A DNA stretch of 64,000 nt from Adhaeribacter rhizoryzae (GCF_008629685.1 NZ_VWSF01000022.1:44118-108117); one strand, 5' to 3'; positions 27,596-37,795 are shown, numbered from the stretch's first letter. Numbers and translations are program-made. Notes: generated by a model from the sequence alone, not told the origin.

Positions 27596-30500
27596 ATGAA
27601 AAGAATCTTTTACTTAGTTATGCTATTTCTCGGGGCGGCGCAAATCCTGTACGCCCAGAACAGCATAACCGTATCCGGGAAGGTAACTTCCGAAATCGGA
27701 GAACCCATGCCCGGCGTAAGCCTTGCCATAAAAGGAACCACTTCCGGTACCACCACCAATGCCGATGGTACCTTTTCGGTGTCGGTGCCTAATCCCAATG
27801 CCGTATTAGTGGTTTCCTTTATTGGTTATACCAACCAAGAGGTACCCGTTAATAACCAAACTACCTTAAATATTACCCTGCAGCCCGATGCCAAAGCTTT
27901 GGAAGAAGTGGTAGTAACCGGTTACCAAACCGAGAAAAAAGCCGATTTAACTGGTGCAGTGGCCGTGGTAAACCTGACCCAGGTAAAAGATATTCCGGCT
28001 GGGAACCCCATGCGTACTTTACAAGGCCGGGTACCCGGGCTTTACGTGGAGGCAACCGGTCAGCCCAACGGCGGCAACAGCCGGGTATTAATCAGGGGTT
28101 TAAATACCTTAGGTGATCCCAATCCGCTTTATGTGATAGATGGCGTGCCGACTAAAGATGCGCAGGTGTTCGCCAGTATAAACCCTAGCTCTATTGCTTC
28201 GGTACAGGTGTTAAAAGATGCATCGGCCGCTTCTATTTATGGTGCCAGGGCTTCTAATGGCGTAATCATCGTCACCACCAAAGATGGGAAAGGAAAAGAA
28301 GGACAGGAAAGAATATCGGTTCAGTTTAATTCCAATGTATCGGTACAATCCGAAAAGCCCTGGCGAGAAGATGTGCTAACTGCCGAAGAGCGGGGCCGTG
28401 CCCTTTGGCAGGGTGCTGTTAACGACCGAACTAACCCAACTTCCGCCCTTTATACCTACGACTGGAACAATGATTTTAATAACCCAGTCCTGAATAAAGT
28501 AAATATTGTGCCTATTGTAGGCGGCGATCCGCTGCAGCCAGCCGGTAATACCGATTGGCAGGATGCCGCTTACGAAAGAGCCATTGTTACCCAACAAGAC
28601 CTTACCTTAACAGCCGGAACAAATAAAAGCAGTTTGCTTATTAACTTGGGGTATTTTAAAAATACCGGCATGCTGAAATATACCAATTTCGATAGGTACA
28701 GCACCCGCATTAATGCCTACACCACTTTCCTGAACGACAAAGTTAAAATTGGCGAAAATCTGCAATTATCCCGGTCATCGGAAACTTTACAAGTAAACGA
28801 TTTGGGCGGGGTTCCTACTACCGAACTAGCCGTTACATTGGCCCCTACTTTACCCGTGCTCAGAACCGATGGAACCTATGCCGGCCCGATTGGAGCTGGT
28901 TACTCCGACCGCAATAATCCGGTGCATATGCAATACCTGAACCGCTGGGACAAGAATAACCGCTTAAATGCCATTGGTAATATTTATGCCGAAGTTACAC
29001 CCAAAAAGGGTTTGGTATTTAGAACTAGTTTAGGAGCAGATTATTCAAATTCCTTATTCAAAAATATTGAGCCGGCTTTTCAGGAAGGCTTTTTGGGCAG
29101 AGATATTAACAGCTTATCACTACAGCAGGGCAATGAACTTACTTTAACCTGGGCCAATACGGCTAATTACCAGTTTGAAGTTGGTCAGCACCGCATCAAT
29201 GCTTTGGCTGGTACCGAAGCTATCCGCAATGACTTTCAGGGTTTTGGCGCTTTCCGGGAAGGTTTTACCACCGAAGACGAAAATTATTATGTACTAAATG
29301 CCGGTACCGGCCGGAGTACCAATAATGGTATGGTTACCGGTTATCGTTTATTCTCCTTATTCGGAAAAGTTAACTATGCCTACGGCGAAAAATATTTAGC
29401 CTCTGTTACGTTGCGTCGCGATGGTTCTTCCAGGTTTGGTTCCGAAAACCAATTTGGTTTATTCCCGGCTTTTACCTTGGGTTGGCGGATTAACGAAGAA
29501 GAATTTCTCAAAAACATTGGTGCTATTTCCAACTTAAAACTAAGAGCCGGGGTAGGCCGGGTGGGTAACCAGGAAATTGGCAATATTGCCAGATACGGGT
29601 TATACCAGCCAAATTATGGTACCAGAATAGGCGACCATTTAAACACCGGAACTGCCTATGATCTGAACGGTGCCAATCAGGGAACCTTACCTTCGGGTTA
29701 TGTTCAGATTCAGGGTGAAAACCAAAGTTTGAAATGGGAATCAACTAATGAGTTAAACGTGGGGGTAGATTTTGGTTTTTTAAACGAAAAGTTATCCGGC
29801 TCCTTTGATTATTTCACCCGCAGAACAGAAGATATATTAATTCAACCTCCAGTTGCCAGCGCAGTTGGCGAAGGCAGAGTAAAATGGCTGAACGGTGCTA
29901 CCAAAAGCAATAAAGGCTGGGAAATGTTGCTGACCTACCAGAATACCACGCCAGGGGGTATAAACTACAGCATCACGGGCAATGCCGCTCACTTTAAAGA
30001 TAAAATTACCGAGCTGCCGGCAGAAGTGCGTACGGCATACCCCGGTAGTGTCGAAAAATCCATCATCGGGCAATCGCAACTGGCGGTATTTGGCTATAAA
30101 ACCAACGGTATATTCCAGAACCAAGCCGAAGTAGATGCCCACGCTATGCAAACCGGAAAAGATGTAGGCCGCATCCGCTACGTAGACCTTAACAATGATG
30201 GCGTAATTAATGCCTCGGACCGGGATTGGTTAGGAACTTTGTTACCGAGCATGGAATATGGTTTAAGAGTAGATGTCGCTTATAAAAACTTTGATTTGTC
30301 TGTTTTTGGTTCTGGTGTAGCCGGCAAAACTGGCTTTGACCCTGCCCGACAATTTAACTCCTTCTTAACGGTAAATCAGAACAACGGACCGGGAGTACTG
30401 AATGCCTGGACCCCTCAGAATACCAGTTCCAACACCCCAATGTTATCGCTGGTGAATAAAAACGATGAATACCGGACTTCAGATTTCTTTATGATAAATG

Positions 30501-30721
30501 GCTCTTATGCCAAACTGCGGAATGTGCAGTTAGGCTATACGTTGCCAGCAGAGCTTACTTCAAGAGTAAAAATGCAAACCCTGCGCTTTTACCTGATTGG
30601 CCAAAACTTGTTTGCCATCAAAAGCAAAGAATATTTAGGTAAAGACCCCGAAAGAATTGGTGGTTTTGGCAACTGGCCACAACCTACCTCTTACACCTTA
30701 GGCGTAAACGTCGCATTTTAA
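27596..30721 (+). CDS. SusC/RagA-family TonB-dependent transporter (fructan locus)
   Basis: A 1041-residue outer-membrane transporter. Signal peptide (about 1-20, ends LYAQNS). CarboxypepD-reg domain (about 24-100; VSGKVTSEIGEPMPGVSLAIKG). TonB-box region EEVVVTGYQTE. Plug (about 115-235; VLIRGLNTLGDPNPLYVIDG, DASAASIYGARASNGV). Barrel ending in Phe (LGVNVAF). It is clearly a paralogue of the protein at 6104, but the two are divergent in the barrel, which fits different glycans. It is followed after 21 bp by its susD partner. Import of fructo-oligosaccharides is inferred from GH32 linkage. Confidence 0.95.
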   Translation: MKRIFYLVMLFLGAAQILYAQNSITVSGKVTSEIGEPMPGVSLAIKGTTSGTTTNADGTFSVSVPNPNAVLVVSFIGYTNQEVPVNNQTTLNITLQPDAKALEEVVVTGYQTEKKADLTGAVAVVNLTQVKDIPAGNPMRTLQGRVPGLYVEATGQPNGGNSRVLIRGLNTLGDPNPLYVIDGVPTKDAQVFASINPSSIASVQVLKDASAASIYGARASNGVIIVTTKDGKGKEGQERISVQFNSNVSVQSEKPWREDVLTAEERGRALWQGAVNDRTNPTSALYTYDWNNDFNNPVLNKVNIVPIVGGDPLQPAGNTDWQDAAYERAIVTQQDLTLTAGTNKSSLLINLGYFKNTGMLKYTNFDRYSTRINAYTTFLNDKVKIGENLQLSRSSETLQVNDLGGVPTTELAVTLAPTLPVLRTDGTYAGPIGAGYSDRNNPVHMQYLNRWDKNNRLNAIGNIYAEVTPKKGLVFRTSLGADYSNSLFKNIEPAFQEGFLGRDINSLSLQQGNELTLTWANTANYQFEVGQHRINALAGTEAIRNDFQGFGAFREGFTTEDENYYVLNAGTGRSTNNGMVTGYRLFSLFGKVNYAYGEKYLASVTLRRDGSSRFGSENQFGLFPAFTLGWRINEEEFLKNIGAISNLKLRAGVGRVGNQEIGNIARYGLYQPNYGTRIGDHLNTGTAYDLNGANQGTLPSGYVQIQGENQSLKWESTNELNVGVDFGFLNEKLSGSFDYFTRRTEDILIQPPVASAVGEGRVKWLNGATKSNKGWEMLLTYQNTTPGGINYSITGNAAHFKDKITELPAEVRTAYPGSVEKSIIGQSQLAVFGYKTNGIFQNQAEVDAHAMQTGKDVGRIRYVDLNNDGVINASDRDWLGTLLPSMEYGLRVDVAYKNFDLSVFGSGVAGKTGFDPARQFNSFLTVNQNNGPGVLNAWTPQNTSSNTPMLSLVNKNDEYRTSDFFMINGSYAKLRNVQLGYTLPAELTSRVKMQTLRFYLIGQNLFAIKSKEYLGKDPERIGGFGNWPQPTSYTLGVNVAF

Positions 30722-30742
30722 TTACTAACAGCATTTACAATC

Positions 30743-32473
30743 ATGAAAAAGAATCTATATAAAATATTCATAGCCGCCACCTTAGTTCTATCTGTTGGCT
30801 GTAAAGATTACCTGGAATACGAACCAAAAGGAACGCTCACCGCCAATCAGCTCACCACCCCAGATAAAGTAGACCAATTAGTAACTGCCGCCTACGCAGC
30901 CATTGGCAACGATTTCTGGGATGGACCAATTACCAGTATGTGGGCCTACGGCAGTGTGCGCTCCGACGATGCTTATAAAGGTGGCGGTAGTGTGGGCGAT
31001 GTGGGCGAATACAACACGTATGAACAATACAACCTGGTTACGCCTACCACCATTGGTAATGCTAACAACACCTGGACCCGCGCTTACGGGGCTATTTCGC
31101 GAGCAAATTTTGCCTTAAAGGCACTTAATGGCTTAACCGATGCAGATTTTGAAAATAAAAAGGTGCGCCAGGGCGAACTACGTTTTTTAAGAGGGCACAT
31201 GCATTTTCTGCTGAAAGTATTATTCAAGAACATCCCGTACATTGATGAAACCCTTTCGGAAGAAGATATATTAAAAGTATCTAACCGGCAGTATACCAAT
31301 GATGAATTATGGAATAAAATTGCCGAAGATTTTCAAGTTGCCATTGATAACCTGCCCGAAACCCAGTCGCAGGTAGGCCGTGCCAATAAATTAGCGGCTA
31401 AAGCTTATCTGGCGAAGGTGCGGCTTTACCAGGCTTACCAGCAGGATGAAAACCATAAGGTAACCAGCATTAACCCGCAACGATTAAACGAAGTAGTAGC
31501 CTTAACAACCGAGGTTACCAATTCTAATAAATACCGGTTGCAGCCTGATTTTGCCGAAAATTTTCTGTACGGATTTGATAACGGGCCAGAATCTGTATTT
31601 GCGGTTCAGTTTTCCATAAATGATGGAACCGAAATAGGCCGGCTCAGTATGGCTACGAGCCTGAATTACAGTTTGGCACCGCAATATGGATGCTGCTGGT
31701 TTCATATTCCGTCGCAGAACATGGTAAACGCCTTTAAAACCACCGCCACCGGACTTCCGCAGTTCGATACCTTTAATAACGAAGTTGTAACCGATGCCGA
31801 TCTTACCCCAACCGGCAAACCTGTTGATCCCCGCTTGGATCATACCGTTGGTGTGCAGGGCCACCCTTTTAAATACAACCCAAGTGTTATTTACAACCAC
31901 AGTTGGGAGCGGATTCCGGAATTGTACGGAGGCTTTGGCAACATGAAAGAACAGCAGGAAGCTACCAGTTCCAGTTTCAAAAAGGTCGGGCCATTTTACG
32001 GCAGCGCTAAAAATATCGATATTATCCGGTATGCCGATGTGCTGCTTTGGCAAGCCGAAGCGCTTATTGAGTTAGGCCGCCAAGCTGAAGCTTTACCCCT
32101 TATTAATCAAATAAGAGCCAGGGCTAAAAACAGTACCAACCGGACAAAACTGGCTAATGGTACCAGTCCCTCTAACTATAATATTAATGAATATGTAAAC
32201 GGCGTAAATATCACCTGGAACCAGGAAAATGCCCGCAAAGCTTTACAATGGGAAAGAAGATTGGAATTCGCGATGGAGAGTCCGCGATTTTTCGACCTGG
32301 TACGTTGGGGTATTGCGGCCGAAACCCTGAACGCTTACCTGAATGTAGAAAAAACCAGGAAAACGTTTTTGTCGGCGGCTAAATTTACCAAAGGCAGAGA
32401 CGAATATTTCCCGATTCCGCAGAGAGAAATTGATTTTACCAAAGGTTTATATGTGCAAAATCCGGGGTACTAA
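30743..32473 (+). CDS. SusD/RagB-family glycan-binding lipoprotein (fructan locus)
   Basis: A 576-residue outer-membrane lipoprotein: the lipobox is LSVGC (Cys20), followed by KDYLEYEPKG. Helical TPR-like region around VRQGELRFLRGHMHFLLKVLF, and the C-terminal SusD signature ALQWERRLEFAMESPRFFDLVRWG ending YFPIPQREID. It pairs with the SusC-like protein 21 bp upstream to form the pedal-bin uptake complex. Of normal length, unlike the long homologue at 9250. Confidence 0.94.
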   Translation: MKKNLYKIFIAATLVLSVGCKDYLEYEPKGTLTANQLTTPDKVDQLVTAAYAAIGNDFWDGPITSMWAYGSVRSDDAYKGGGSVGDVGEYNTYEQYNLVTPTTIGNANNTWTRAYGAISRANFALKALNGLTDADFENKKVRQGELRFLRGHMHFLLKVLFKNIPYIDETLSEEDILKVSNRQYTNDELWNKIAEDFQVAIDNLPETQSQVGRANKLAAKAYLAKVRLYQAYQQDENHKVTSINPQRLNEVVALTTEVTNSNKYRLQPDFAENFLYGFDNGPESVFAVQFSINDGTEIGRLSMATSLNYSLAPQYGCCWFHIPSQNMVNAFKTTATGLPQFDTFNNEVVTDADLTPTGKPVDPRLDHTVGVQGHPFKYNPSVIYNHSWERIPELYGGFGNMKEQQEATSSSFKKVGPFYGSAKNIDIIRYADVLLWQAEALIELGRQAEALPLINQIRARAKNSTNRTKLANGTSPSNYNINEYVNGVNITWNQENARKALQWERRLEFAMESPRFFDLVRWGIAAETLNAYLNVEKTRKTFLSAAKFTKGRDEYFPIPQREIDFTKGLYVQNPGY

Positions 32474-32531
32474 CCAACATAACGAAAAACTAAGATCAGG
32501 TTAAAAGGATGCTCATAAAGGAATAATTTAT

Positions 32532-32588
32532 TGTCATTCAGGAGGAAACTTGTTTGTGACCTTCTAACAAGTTTCCTCCTGAATGACA
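32532..32588. repeat. Perfect 23-bp-arm hairpin (GTCATTCAGGAGG type)
   Basis: Exact inverted arms at 32532-32554 and 32566-32588 with an 11-nt loop. The arm is nearly the same as that at 15056-15112, while the loop differs. It sits 58 bp after the susD stop and could end or process the operon mRNA ahead of the GH32 gene. The rest of the 335-bp spacer (32474-32808) shows nothing else. Confidence 0.75.
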
Positions 32589-32808
32589 CCTTTGGATTAG
32601 ACGTTGCCGATTAATAAAATTTGCATTATCTCAGTTATAATATTTAGGAATAGCTACGATGAATGTTGCCAAATTCCGCAGCAGATTGATTGTGGAATTA
32701 ATTTGAAAGAGGAAAATATTAAAACAACAAATAAATCAACCAACCGGAAAGCTAACTGAATCTCAGAATCCGCTTTGCTTTCCGGTTTACTTAACCCTTA
32801 ATTTACTT

Positions 32809-34479
32809 ATGAAAAAAATAACCTTAGGAATTGCCTTATGCGGGCTGCTTTATAGTTGCAGTTCGAAACAAACTTCCTCAGAAGGAAACAATACAACCAC
32901 CACGGATAAAAACCAGGCCGAAGCCGGAAAAGCAACAGCGGCTACTTTTGATGAGTTGCACCGGCCCCAGTTTCATTTTACGCCGCCTGCCGGCTGGATG
33001 AACGACCCCAACGGTATGGTTTACCACAATGGCGAGTACCATTTGTTTTACCAGCATAACCCCGATAGTACCGTTTGGGGACCGATGCACTGGGGACACG
33101 CCGTGAGTAAAGACCTGGTAAGTTGGGAGCACCTGCCCATTGCTTTATACCCCGATAGCCTGGGTACGATATTTTCCGGAAGTGCCGTAATAGATAAAAA
33201 TAATACTTCTGATCTGGGTACCAAAGATAACCCGGCCATGGTGGCTATTTATACCTACCACAATGCCGAAGGTGAAAAAGCCGGTCGCAACGATTACCAA
33301 ACCCAGGGCGTTGCCTACAGCCTGGATAATGGCCGCACCTGGACTAAATACAAAGCCAACCCGGTCTTAAAAAATCCCGGCATTAAAGATTTCCGCGACC
33401 CAAAAGTATCGTGGTACGACAAAGGGCAAAAATGGATAATGACTTTAGCAGTTAAGGACCATATCAGCTTTTATTCTTCTAAAAACTTATTAAACTGGAC
33501 GAAAGAAAGTGATTTTGGCGCGGATATTGGCGGACACGGCGGCGTATGGGAATGCCCGGATTTATTTACACTGCCTATTGCGGGTACCAACGAAGAAAAG
33601 TGGATCTTGATTGTAAATATTAACCCGGGCGCACCCAACGGCGGCTCCGGTACGCAATATTTTGTGGGGGAGTTTGATGGTAAAAACTTTGTGCTGGATA
33701 ATAATTTTAAAGCGCAGTTAACCGGACAGAGCACTACACCAGGCACCGTTAAAAAAGGCGAAGGTATCTGGCTGGACTACGGCAAAGATAATTATGCCGG
33801 CATTACCTGGGCCAATGTGCCAGAAACGGATGGCCGCCGCTTATTTATTGGCTGGATGAGTAACTGGCAGTACGCCAACGAGGTGCCTACCCAAAACTGG
33901 CGCAGCGCCACCACCGTAGCCCGCACCCTAACTCTCGAAAATACGCCGGCCGGTTTACGCGTGGCATCGCAGCCCGTAAAAGAGTTACAGAATATTTACG
34001 CTACTACCCACAAACTAACCGCCCAAACCGTAACCGATGCTTTAAATATTTCTGAAAAACTTTCGCTAAACACCCCAACCTTCGAAACCAACTTAGAACT
34101 GGAACTTGCGGGCGGTGTCGGTGGGTTTGCCGTGGAATTGGCTAATTCTAAAAACCAGCGAATATTAATTGGCTACGATGCTGCTGGCAACCGGTATTAC
34201 ATCGATCGCACCCAATCTGGACCAAGCAGTTTTTCTAAAGATTTTGCCGGCATCCATTACGCACCCCGCATTGCCACCGGCAGTAAATTCCTGGTAAAAT
34301 TATTGGTTGATGTAGCGTCGGTAGAATTATTTGCCGATAACGGAAAAACCGTAATGACCGAAATATTCTTCCCGGATGAAAAATTTACCCGGTTGCGCTT
34401 AATACCGAACAAAGGCCAGGTAAAACTTAATGCCGGTACTGTAACCGAACTAAAATCTATCTGGAACAAGGCCGAGTAA
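32809..34479 (+). CDS. GH32 fructan hydrolase (levanase/inulinase-like) lipoprotein
   Basis: Cleaves fructosyl bonds of levan, inulin or sucrose with retention. The signal peptide ends in lipobox LLYSC (Cys17) followed by a Ser/Thr/Asn-rich linker (18-45), so the enzyme is lipid-anchored. The five-bladed propeller has the nucleophile in WMNDPNGM (Asp66), the transition-state stabiliser in FRDPKV (Asp197) and the acid/base in WECPDLF (Glu248). The C-terminal beta-sandwich (about 395-550) contains VELFADNGKTVMTEIFFP. The sequence pattern is closest to bacterial exo-levanase/exo-inulinase. Levan versus inulin preference cannot be told from sequence. It is the only GH32 in the window. Confidence 0.94.
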   Translation: MKKITLGIALCGLLYSCSSKQTSSEGNNTTTTDKNQAEAGKATAATFDELHRPQFHFTPPAGWMNDPNGMVYHNGEYHLFYQHNPDSTVWGPMHWGHAVSKDLVSWEHLPIALYPDSLGTIFSGSAVIDKNNTSDLGTKDNPAMVAIYTYHNAEGEKAGRNDYQTQGVAYSLDNGRTWTKYKANPVLKNPGIKDFRDPKVSWYDKGQKWIMTLAVKDHISFYSSKNLLNWTKESDFGADIGGHGGVWECPDLFTLPIAGTNEEKWILIVNINPGAPNGGSGTQYFVGEFDGKNFVLDNNFKAQLTGQSTTPGTVKKGEGIWLDYGKDNYAGITWANVPETDGRRLFIGWMSNWQYANEVPTQNWRSATTVARTLTLENTPAGLRVASQPVKELQNIYATTHKLTAQTVTDALNISEKLSLNTPTFETNLELELAGGVGGFAVELANSKNQRILIGYDAAGNRYYIDRTQSGPSSFSKDFAGIHYAPRIATGSKFLVKLLVDVASVELFADNGKTVMTEIFFPDEKFTRLRLIPNKGQVKLNAGTVTELKSIWNKAE

Positions 34480-34587
34480 GGCTAATAGTGCTTGCAATTT
34501 TAAGGAATTTAAAATATACCTTTTAGTTAACCGGAGCTTAGCAAAAGCCTTAATATTTTATAAAATATTATACCCTAATCAAATCAA

Positions 34588-34745
34588 TATTGCACTTTTA
34601 AATAATGCAAAGGATGTACCTTCCACCACGGTCATTCTGCAGAATTCTAAGAATTCCAAGAGAATCTTATTGGCTACCTGCTAATAAGATTCCTCCGGAA
34701 TGACCGTGGTGGGTGGATATTAGGTTATAATTATTTTATTGTTTT
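34588..34745. repeat. MITE-like hairpin element, copy 3 (inverted orientation)
   Basis: Inverted arms CCACCACGGTCATTCT (34623-34638) and AGAATCTTATTGG up to ATGACCGTGGTGG (ending 34712), interrupted by a 22-bp insertion with its own small palindrome (AGAATTCTAAGAATTCC). Flanks match the reverse complement of copy 1 (TTTTAAATAATGCAAAGG against CTTTGCTGTATTTTAAA). It occupies the space between the convergent GH32 and GH13 genes. Confidence 0.75.
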
Positions 34746-34889
34746 ATAAGTACAAATCCTGTTTAATATGAGTATTAGGTGCTATTGCTAAGCTCTGGAA
34801 TAATATTTATAGGTAACCCTTCTGGAAAACAGTTTAAAATAAGGACTATCTCATTCAGATAAATTTTCTTGTGATATCAACCTCTAGGT

Positions 34890-36527
34890 TTAGGCTTCTG
34901 TTTTTAAGCGGTTTACCCGGAACCAGCGGTAACCGTATTCATCTAAATCTAGCTGAGTGGTTTCTTCGGTTGTGGGCTCATATGTGCGGTTGCTGAAAAT
35001 ATCTACTAATTGCCGGGCATGGTACCGGCGGCTTTTTAGCTTAAACCGAACAGGCTTGCCCGACAGGTTATGCGCAATTAACAAAGCGTTGCCTTCGAAT
35101 TCGTAAGTTAAAACCAGCACGTGCGGATTGTCGGTGTTTTGTACGTTGGCCGGGGCCCGGCCAATTTCCCGGCAATGTTTGCGCATCCGGGTTAGCCGTT
35201 TCATCCACGCGAGTAAAGAATTTTCGTCCTGTTGCTGACTTTCGGCATTTACTTTTTTAATGCCATACGGCCCTTGCAGCAGGGGAGCGCGGAATAATTT
35301 TTTAGCCGGAACCGTAGAAAAGCCGCCATTGGTACCGGCACTCCATTGCATCGGTATCCGGACGCTGGTGCGCCCTTCCAGCGCCAGGTCTTCTCCCAAA
35401 CCAATCTCATCGCCGTAAATTAATAGGGGAGAACCGGGCAACGAAAATAATAAACTGTAAGCCATTTCCAGGTGTTGGCGGTTACCGTTCAGCATGGGTG
35501 CCAGGCGCCGCCGAATGCCGCGGTTGTAAATGCGCATATCTTCTTCCGGAGCAAATTTCTTGAACACGTCCTGCCGTTCTTCTTCGGTCAGTTTGCCCAG
35601 GTTTAATTCGTCCAGGTTTCGTAAAAAATTAGTCCACTGGCAGGTTTTAGGCGGCATGGGGATTTTTAGGGCTTCCGCAATGGGTTGAGCTTCTTCGCGG
35701 GCTAGCCCCAGGAACAAATAATTATCCAGAATAAAATTAAACAAGGAATTAAACCGATCGCCTCTCCCGAAAAAGTCCGGAATTTTTTGGGGTTCTACAT
35801 CGGCTTCGGCGAGTAAAATAGCTTCTTTGTTTTTGTTCGTTACGGTTTTCCGTAGTTTTTTCAGAAAGCCAACCGGGTTCCGGATTTCGTCTTCTTTCAC
35901 GCCATTGTCGCCCATAATAAAAGTAGCGGCATCTACCCGGAAACCATCAATTTTAAAGGCCAGCCAGAACTCCATAATCGACATAATTTCGTGCTGCACA
36001 TCGGGGTTGTCAATATTTAAATCGGGCTGAAAACTGTAGAAGTGATGAAAATAAAAAGCACCGGCCCGTTTTTCGTAAGTCCAAACGTCGTTTTCCTGAC
36101 CAGGAAAACTAGGCGGCGGCGTTTTTTCGGGTTTTTCCTCGCTCCAGATGTAATATTTATGAAACTTAGAACTGGGGTCGTTACTGGCCGCGTGAAACCA
36201 GTGGTGTTCGTTGGAAGTGTGGTGAATAATTAAATCAATAATAACCCGAATATTGTGCTCCTTGGCGGCGGCAATAAAATCTGAAAAATCCTGTAAATTA
36301 CCTAGGCGGCTATCGATGGAATAATAATCTTTTACATCGTAGCCATTGTCGCGGTTGGGGCTGGTAAAAAATGGCAGCAGCCACAAACAGGTAACACCTA
36401 AATCTTCGAGGTAACCGAGCCGGCTGGTAAGCCCCTTAAAATCGCCGATGCCGTCGCCGTTGCCATCCTGAAAGCTTTCTACATCTATGGCGTAGAATAT
36501 TGCCTCTTTGTACCAAAGTTCATCCAT
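34890..36527 (-). CDS. GH13 alpha-amylase-family protein, trehalose-synthase-like
   Basis: Intracellular 545-residue protein without signal peptide. The N-terminal pattern WYKEAIFYAIDVESFQDGNGDG, GVTCLWLLPF and DNGYDVKDYYSID is that of trehalose synthase (maltose alpha-D-glucosyltransferase, GH13_16-like). Nucleophile Asp199 (DGFRVDAATF), acid/base Glu241 (LLAEADV) and stabiliser Asp306 are present. The residue before Asp306, His in nearly all GH13 enzymes (RNHDEL), is Leu305 here (RNLDEL); the DNA reads CTG. A C-terminal beta domain follows (about 455-545). Either specificity or activity is altered. It stands alone between hairpin copy 3 and a divergent hypothetical gene. Confidence 0.85.
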   Translation of the reverse strand: MDELWYKEAIFYAIDVESFQDGNGDGIGDFKGLTSRLGYLEDLGVTCLWLLPFFTSPNRDNGYDVKDYYSIDSRLGNLQDFSDFIAAAKEHNIRVIIDLIIHHTSNEHHWFHAASNDPSSKFHKYYIWSEEKPEKTPPPSFPGQENDVWTYEKRAGAFYFHHFYSFQPDLNIDNPDVQHEIMSIMEFWLAFKIDGFRVDAATFIMGDNGVKEDEIRNPVGFLKKLRKTVTNKNKEAILLAEADVEPQKIPDFFGRGDRFNSLFNFILDNYLFLGLAREEAQPIAEALKIPMPPKTCQWTNFLRNLDELNLGKLTEEERQDVFKKFAPEEDMRIYNRGIRRRLAPMLNGNRQHLEMAYSLLFSLPGSPLLIYGDEIGLGEDLALEGRTSVRIPMQWSAGTNGGFSTVPAKKLFRAPLLQGPYGIKKVNAESQQQDENSLLAWMKRLTRMRKHCREIGRAPANVQNTDNPHVLVLTYEFEGNALLIAHNLSGKPVRFKLKSRRYHARQLVDIFSNRTYEPTTEETTQLDLDEYGYRWFRVNRLKTEA

Positions 36528-36821
36528 TTTTTGCTGCTGTTCTGTATTTAATTAGTGCCGTTGCCGGCGTAATAATATTTCCTTTAGTTTCTGCCGGTCA
36601 GCCAGGTTTCTGTGCCAGCTAACCGATTTCAAAATTTTACCGGAAATTGTTAATCCGAAAGTTTACGGGGAAGCAATGGGGAGGTTATTGCGGAACCATT
36701 ATATTAGAACAAGTACCCGCCTAGGTAATTTATTTAGAAGCCGTTACTTGCTTTTTATCAGCGTTTAAGAACATTTAAAATATTAGGCCGTACCATTTTA
36801 CGGTTTAAATATGTTGCAATC

Positions 36822-37451
36822 ATGGGCTTAGATAATATTATTAATAAAGTAAAGAAAGAAATTGATGTACTGCGGGGCGAAGAAGTGAAGAATACGGAGT
36901 TTTCGAACGAAAACACTTACCCCGATGAAAGCAGTGCAACAGAAGCTTTTGCGCGTTCTAAACAGAAATTATTTGGCGTAAATAATTGGTCGGGGCTGCC
37001 GGGCATTAATTCTACTTTTATATTATTTGATGAGCAGGGCAACCAGGTAGCAGAGGCAAACCCTAAAGTGGGCGATTTTGTACAAATAATATTGCCCGGC
37101 CCAGGCCCGGAAAACTGGGTTACGGTAACCAATATTCATGAAGAAGAAAATTTGGCCGAATTTGTAGTAAGCCCTAGTCCGGCACCAGCCCCGCTTACCG
37201 ATAATACCGAAGAAGTAAAACATTTTTTCGGAAAAGAAGCCAGCAGCACCTTTCGGGTGGAACGCCAGGGTACTGTAATTAAAGCTTCCGAAATTGGCAG
37301 GGGCGAACGCCCCAATAACCAGGGCGCCGAAGCCGGTAATCGGGCCGTGGTTAATACCTTGGTAGCCGAAGGCGGTTGGGCTGGTTTCCAGGCTTTGCAG
37401 TGGGATAAACTTACCCGCTATTTAGTGCATCTGGAAGAAACTAAAGCGTAA
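36822..37451 (+). CDS. Conserved-looking cytoplasmic protein of unknown function
   Basis: 209 residues, no signal peptide or membrane segment. An acidic N-terminal helix (MGLDNIINKVKKEIDVLRGE) is followed by a beta-rich region with GDFVQIILPGPGPENWVTVTNI and a Pro/Ala linker (SPSPAPAPLTDNTEE). A C-terminal segment (HFFGKEASSTFRVERQGT, NRAVVNTLVAEGGWAGFQALQWDKLTRYLVHLE) resembles a helical binding module. I do not recognise the family. Good codon usage and clear gene boundaries make it a real gene. It is divergent from the GH13 gene. Confidence 0.75.
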   Translation: MGLDNIINKVKKEIDVLRGEEVKNTEFSNENTYPDESSATEAFARSKQKLFGVNNWSGLPGINSTFILFDEQGNQVAEANPKVGDFVQIILPGPGPENWVTVTNIHEEENLAEFVVSPSPAPAPLTDNTEEVKHFFGKEASSTFRVERQGTVIKASEIGRGERPNNQGAEAGNRAVVNTLVAEGGWAGFQALQWDKLTRYLVHLEETKA

Positions 37452-37637
37452 GCAAATATTGGCAGGTAAATATTTATGAATTAGCCCGTTAGAACCTTTC
37501 GTAATTATATAAATTGTTGTAAATTAATCCTGTATATTTTTGTTTGGCTAAGAATAATCTGCCTAAAAACCTGGTAAGTGTTACAGCTAACGTTACCACT
37601 TAGCGGAATTAACTATTTGGGATAAAGGTAAATAGTT

Positions 37638-37659
37638 CCCCGCCTAAGTTTAGGCGGGG
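37638..37659 (+). terminator. GC-rich stem-loop after the hypothetical gene
   Basis: CCCCGCCTA / TAGGCGGGG perfect 9-bp stem with a 4-nt loop, in an AT-rich spacer (37452-37795). The poly-T tail is weak (a TTTTT run lies 12 nt further on). I see nothing else in this spacer. Confidence 0.6.
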
Positions 37660-37795
37660 TTAGTGATGTTGTTTTTCTCAGATTAATTTCGGCAATTTCT
37701 GTCGCCGGCAATATTAAAGGAAATTCCTGATTTATTCCAATTTTAGTTTCCGGCATTTCCCATGCTTTTACTTTTAAATCATAATATTTCGGGTT

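Noticed and set aside
31502..32053. 183-codon open frame on the minus strand inside the fructan susD gene
   Set aside because: It is antisense to a clear SusD protein, has no recognisable motif, and its length is explained by the host gene's codon bias.
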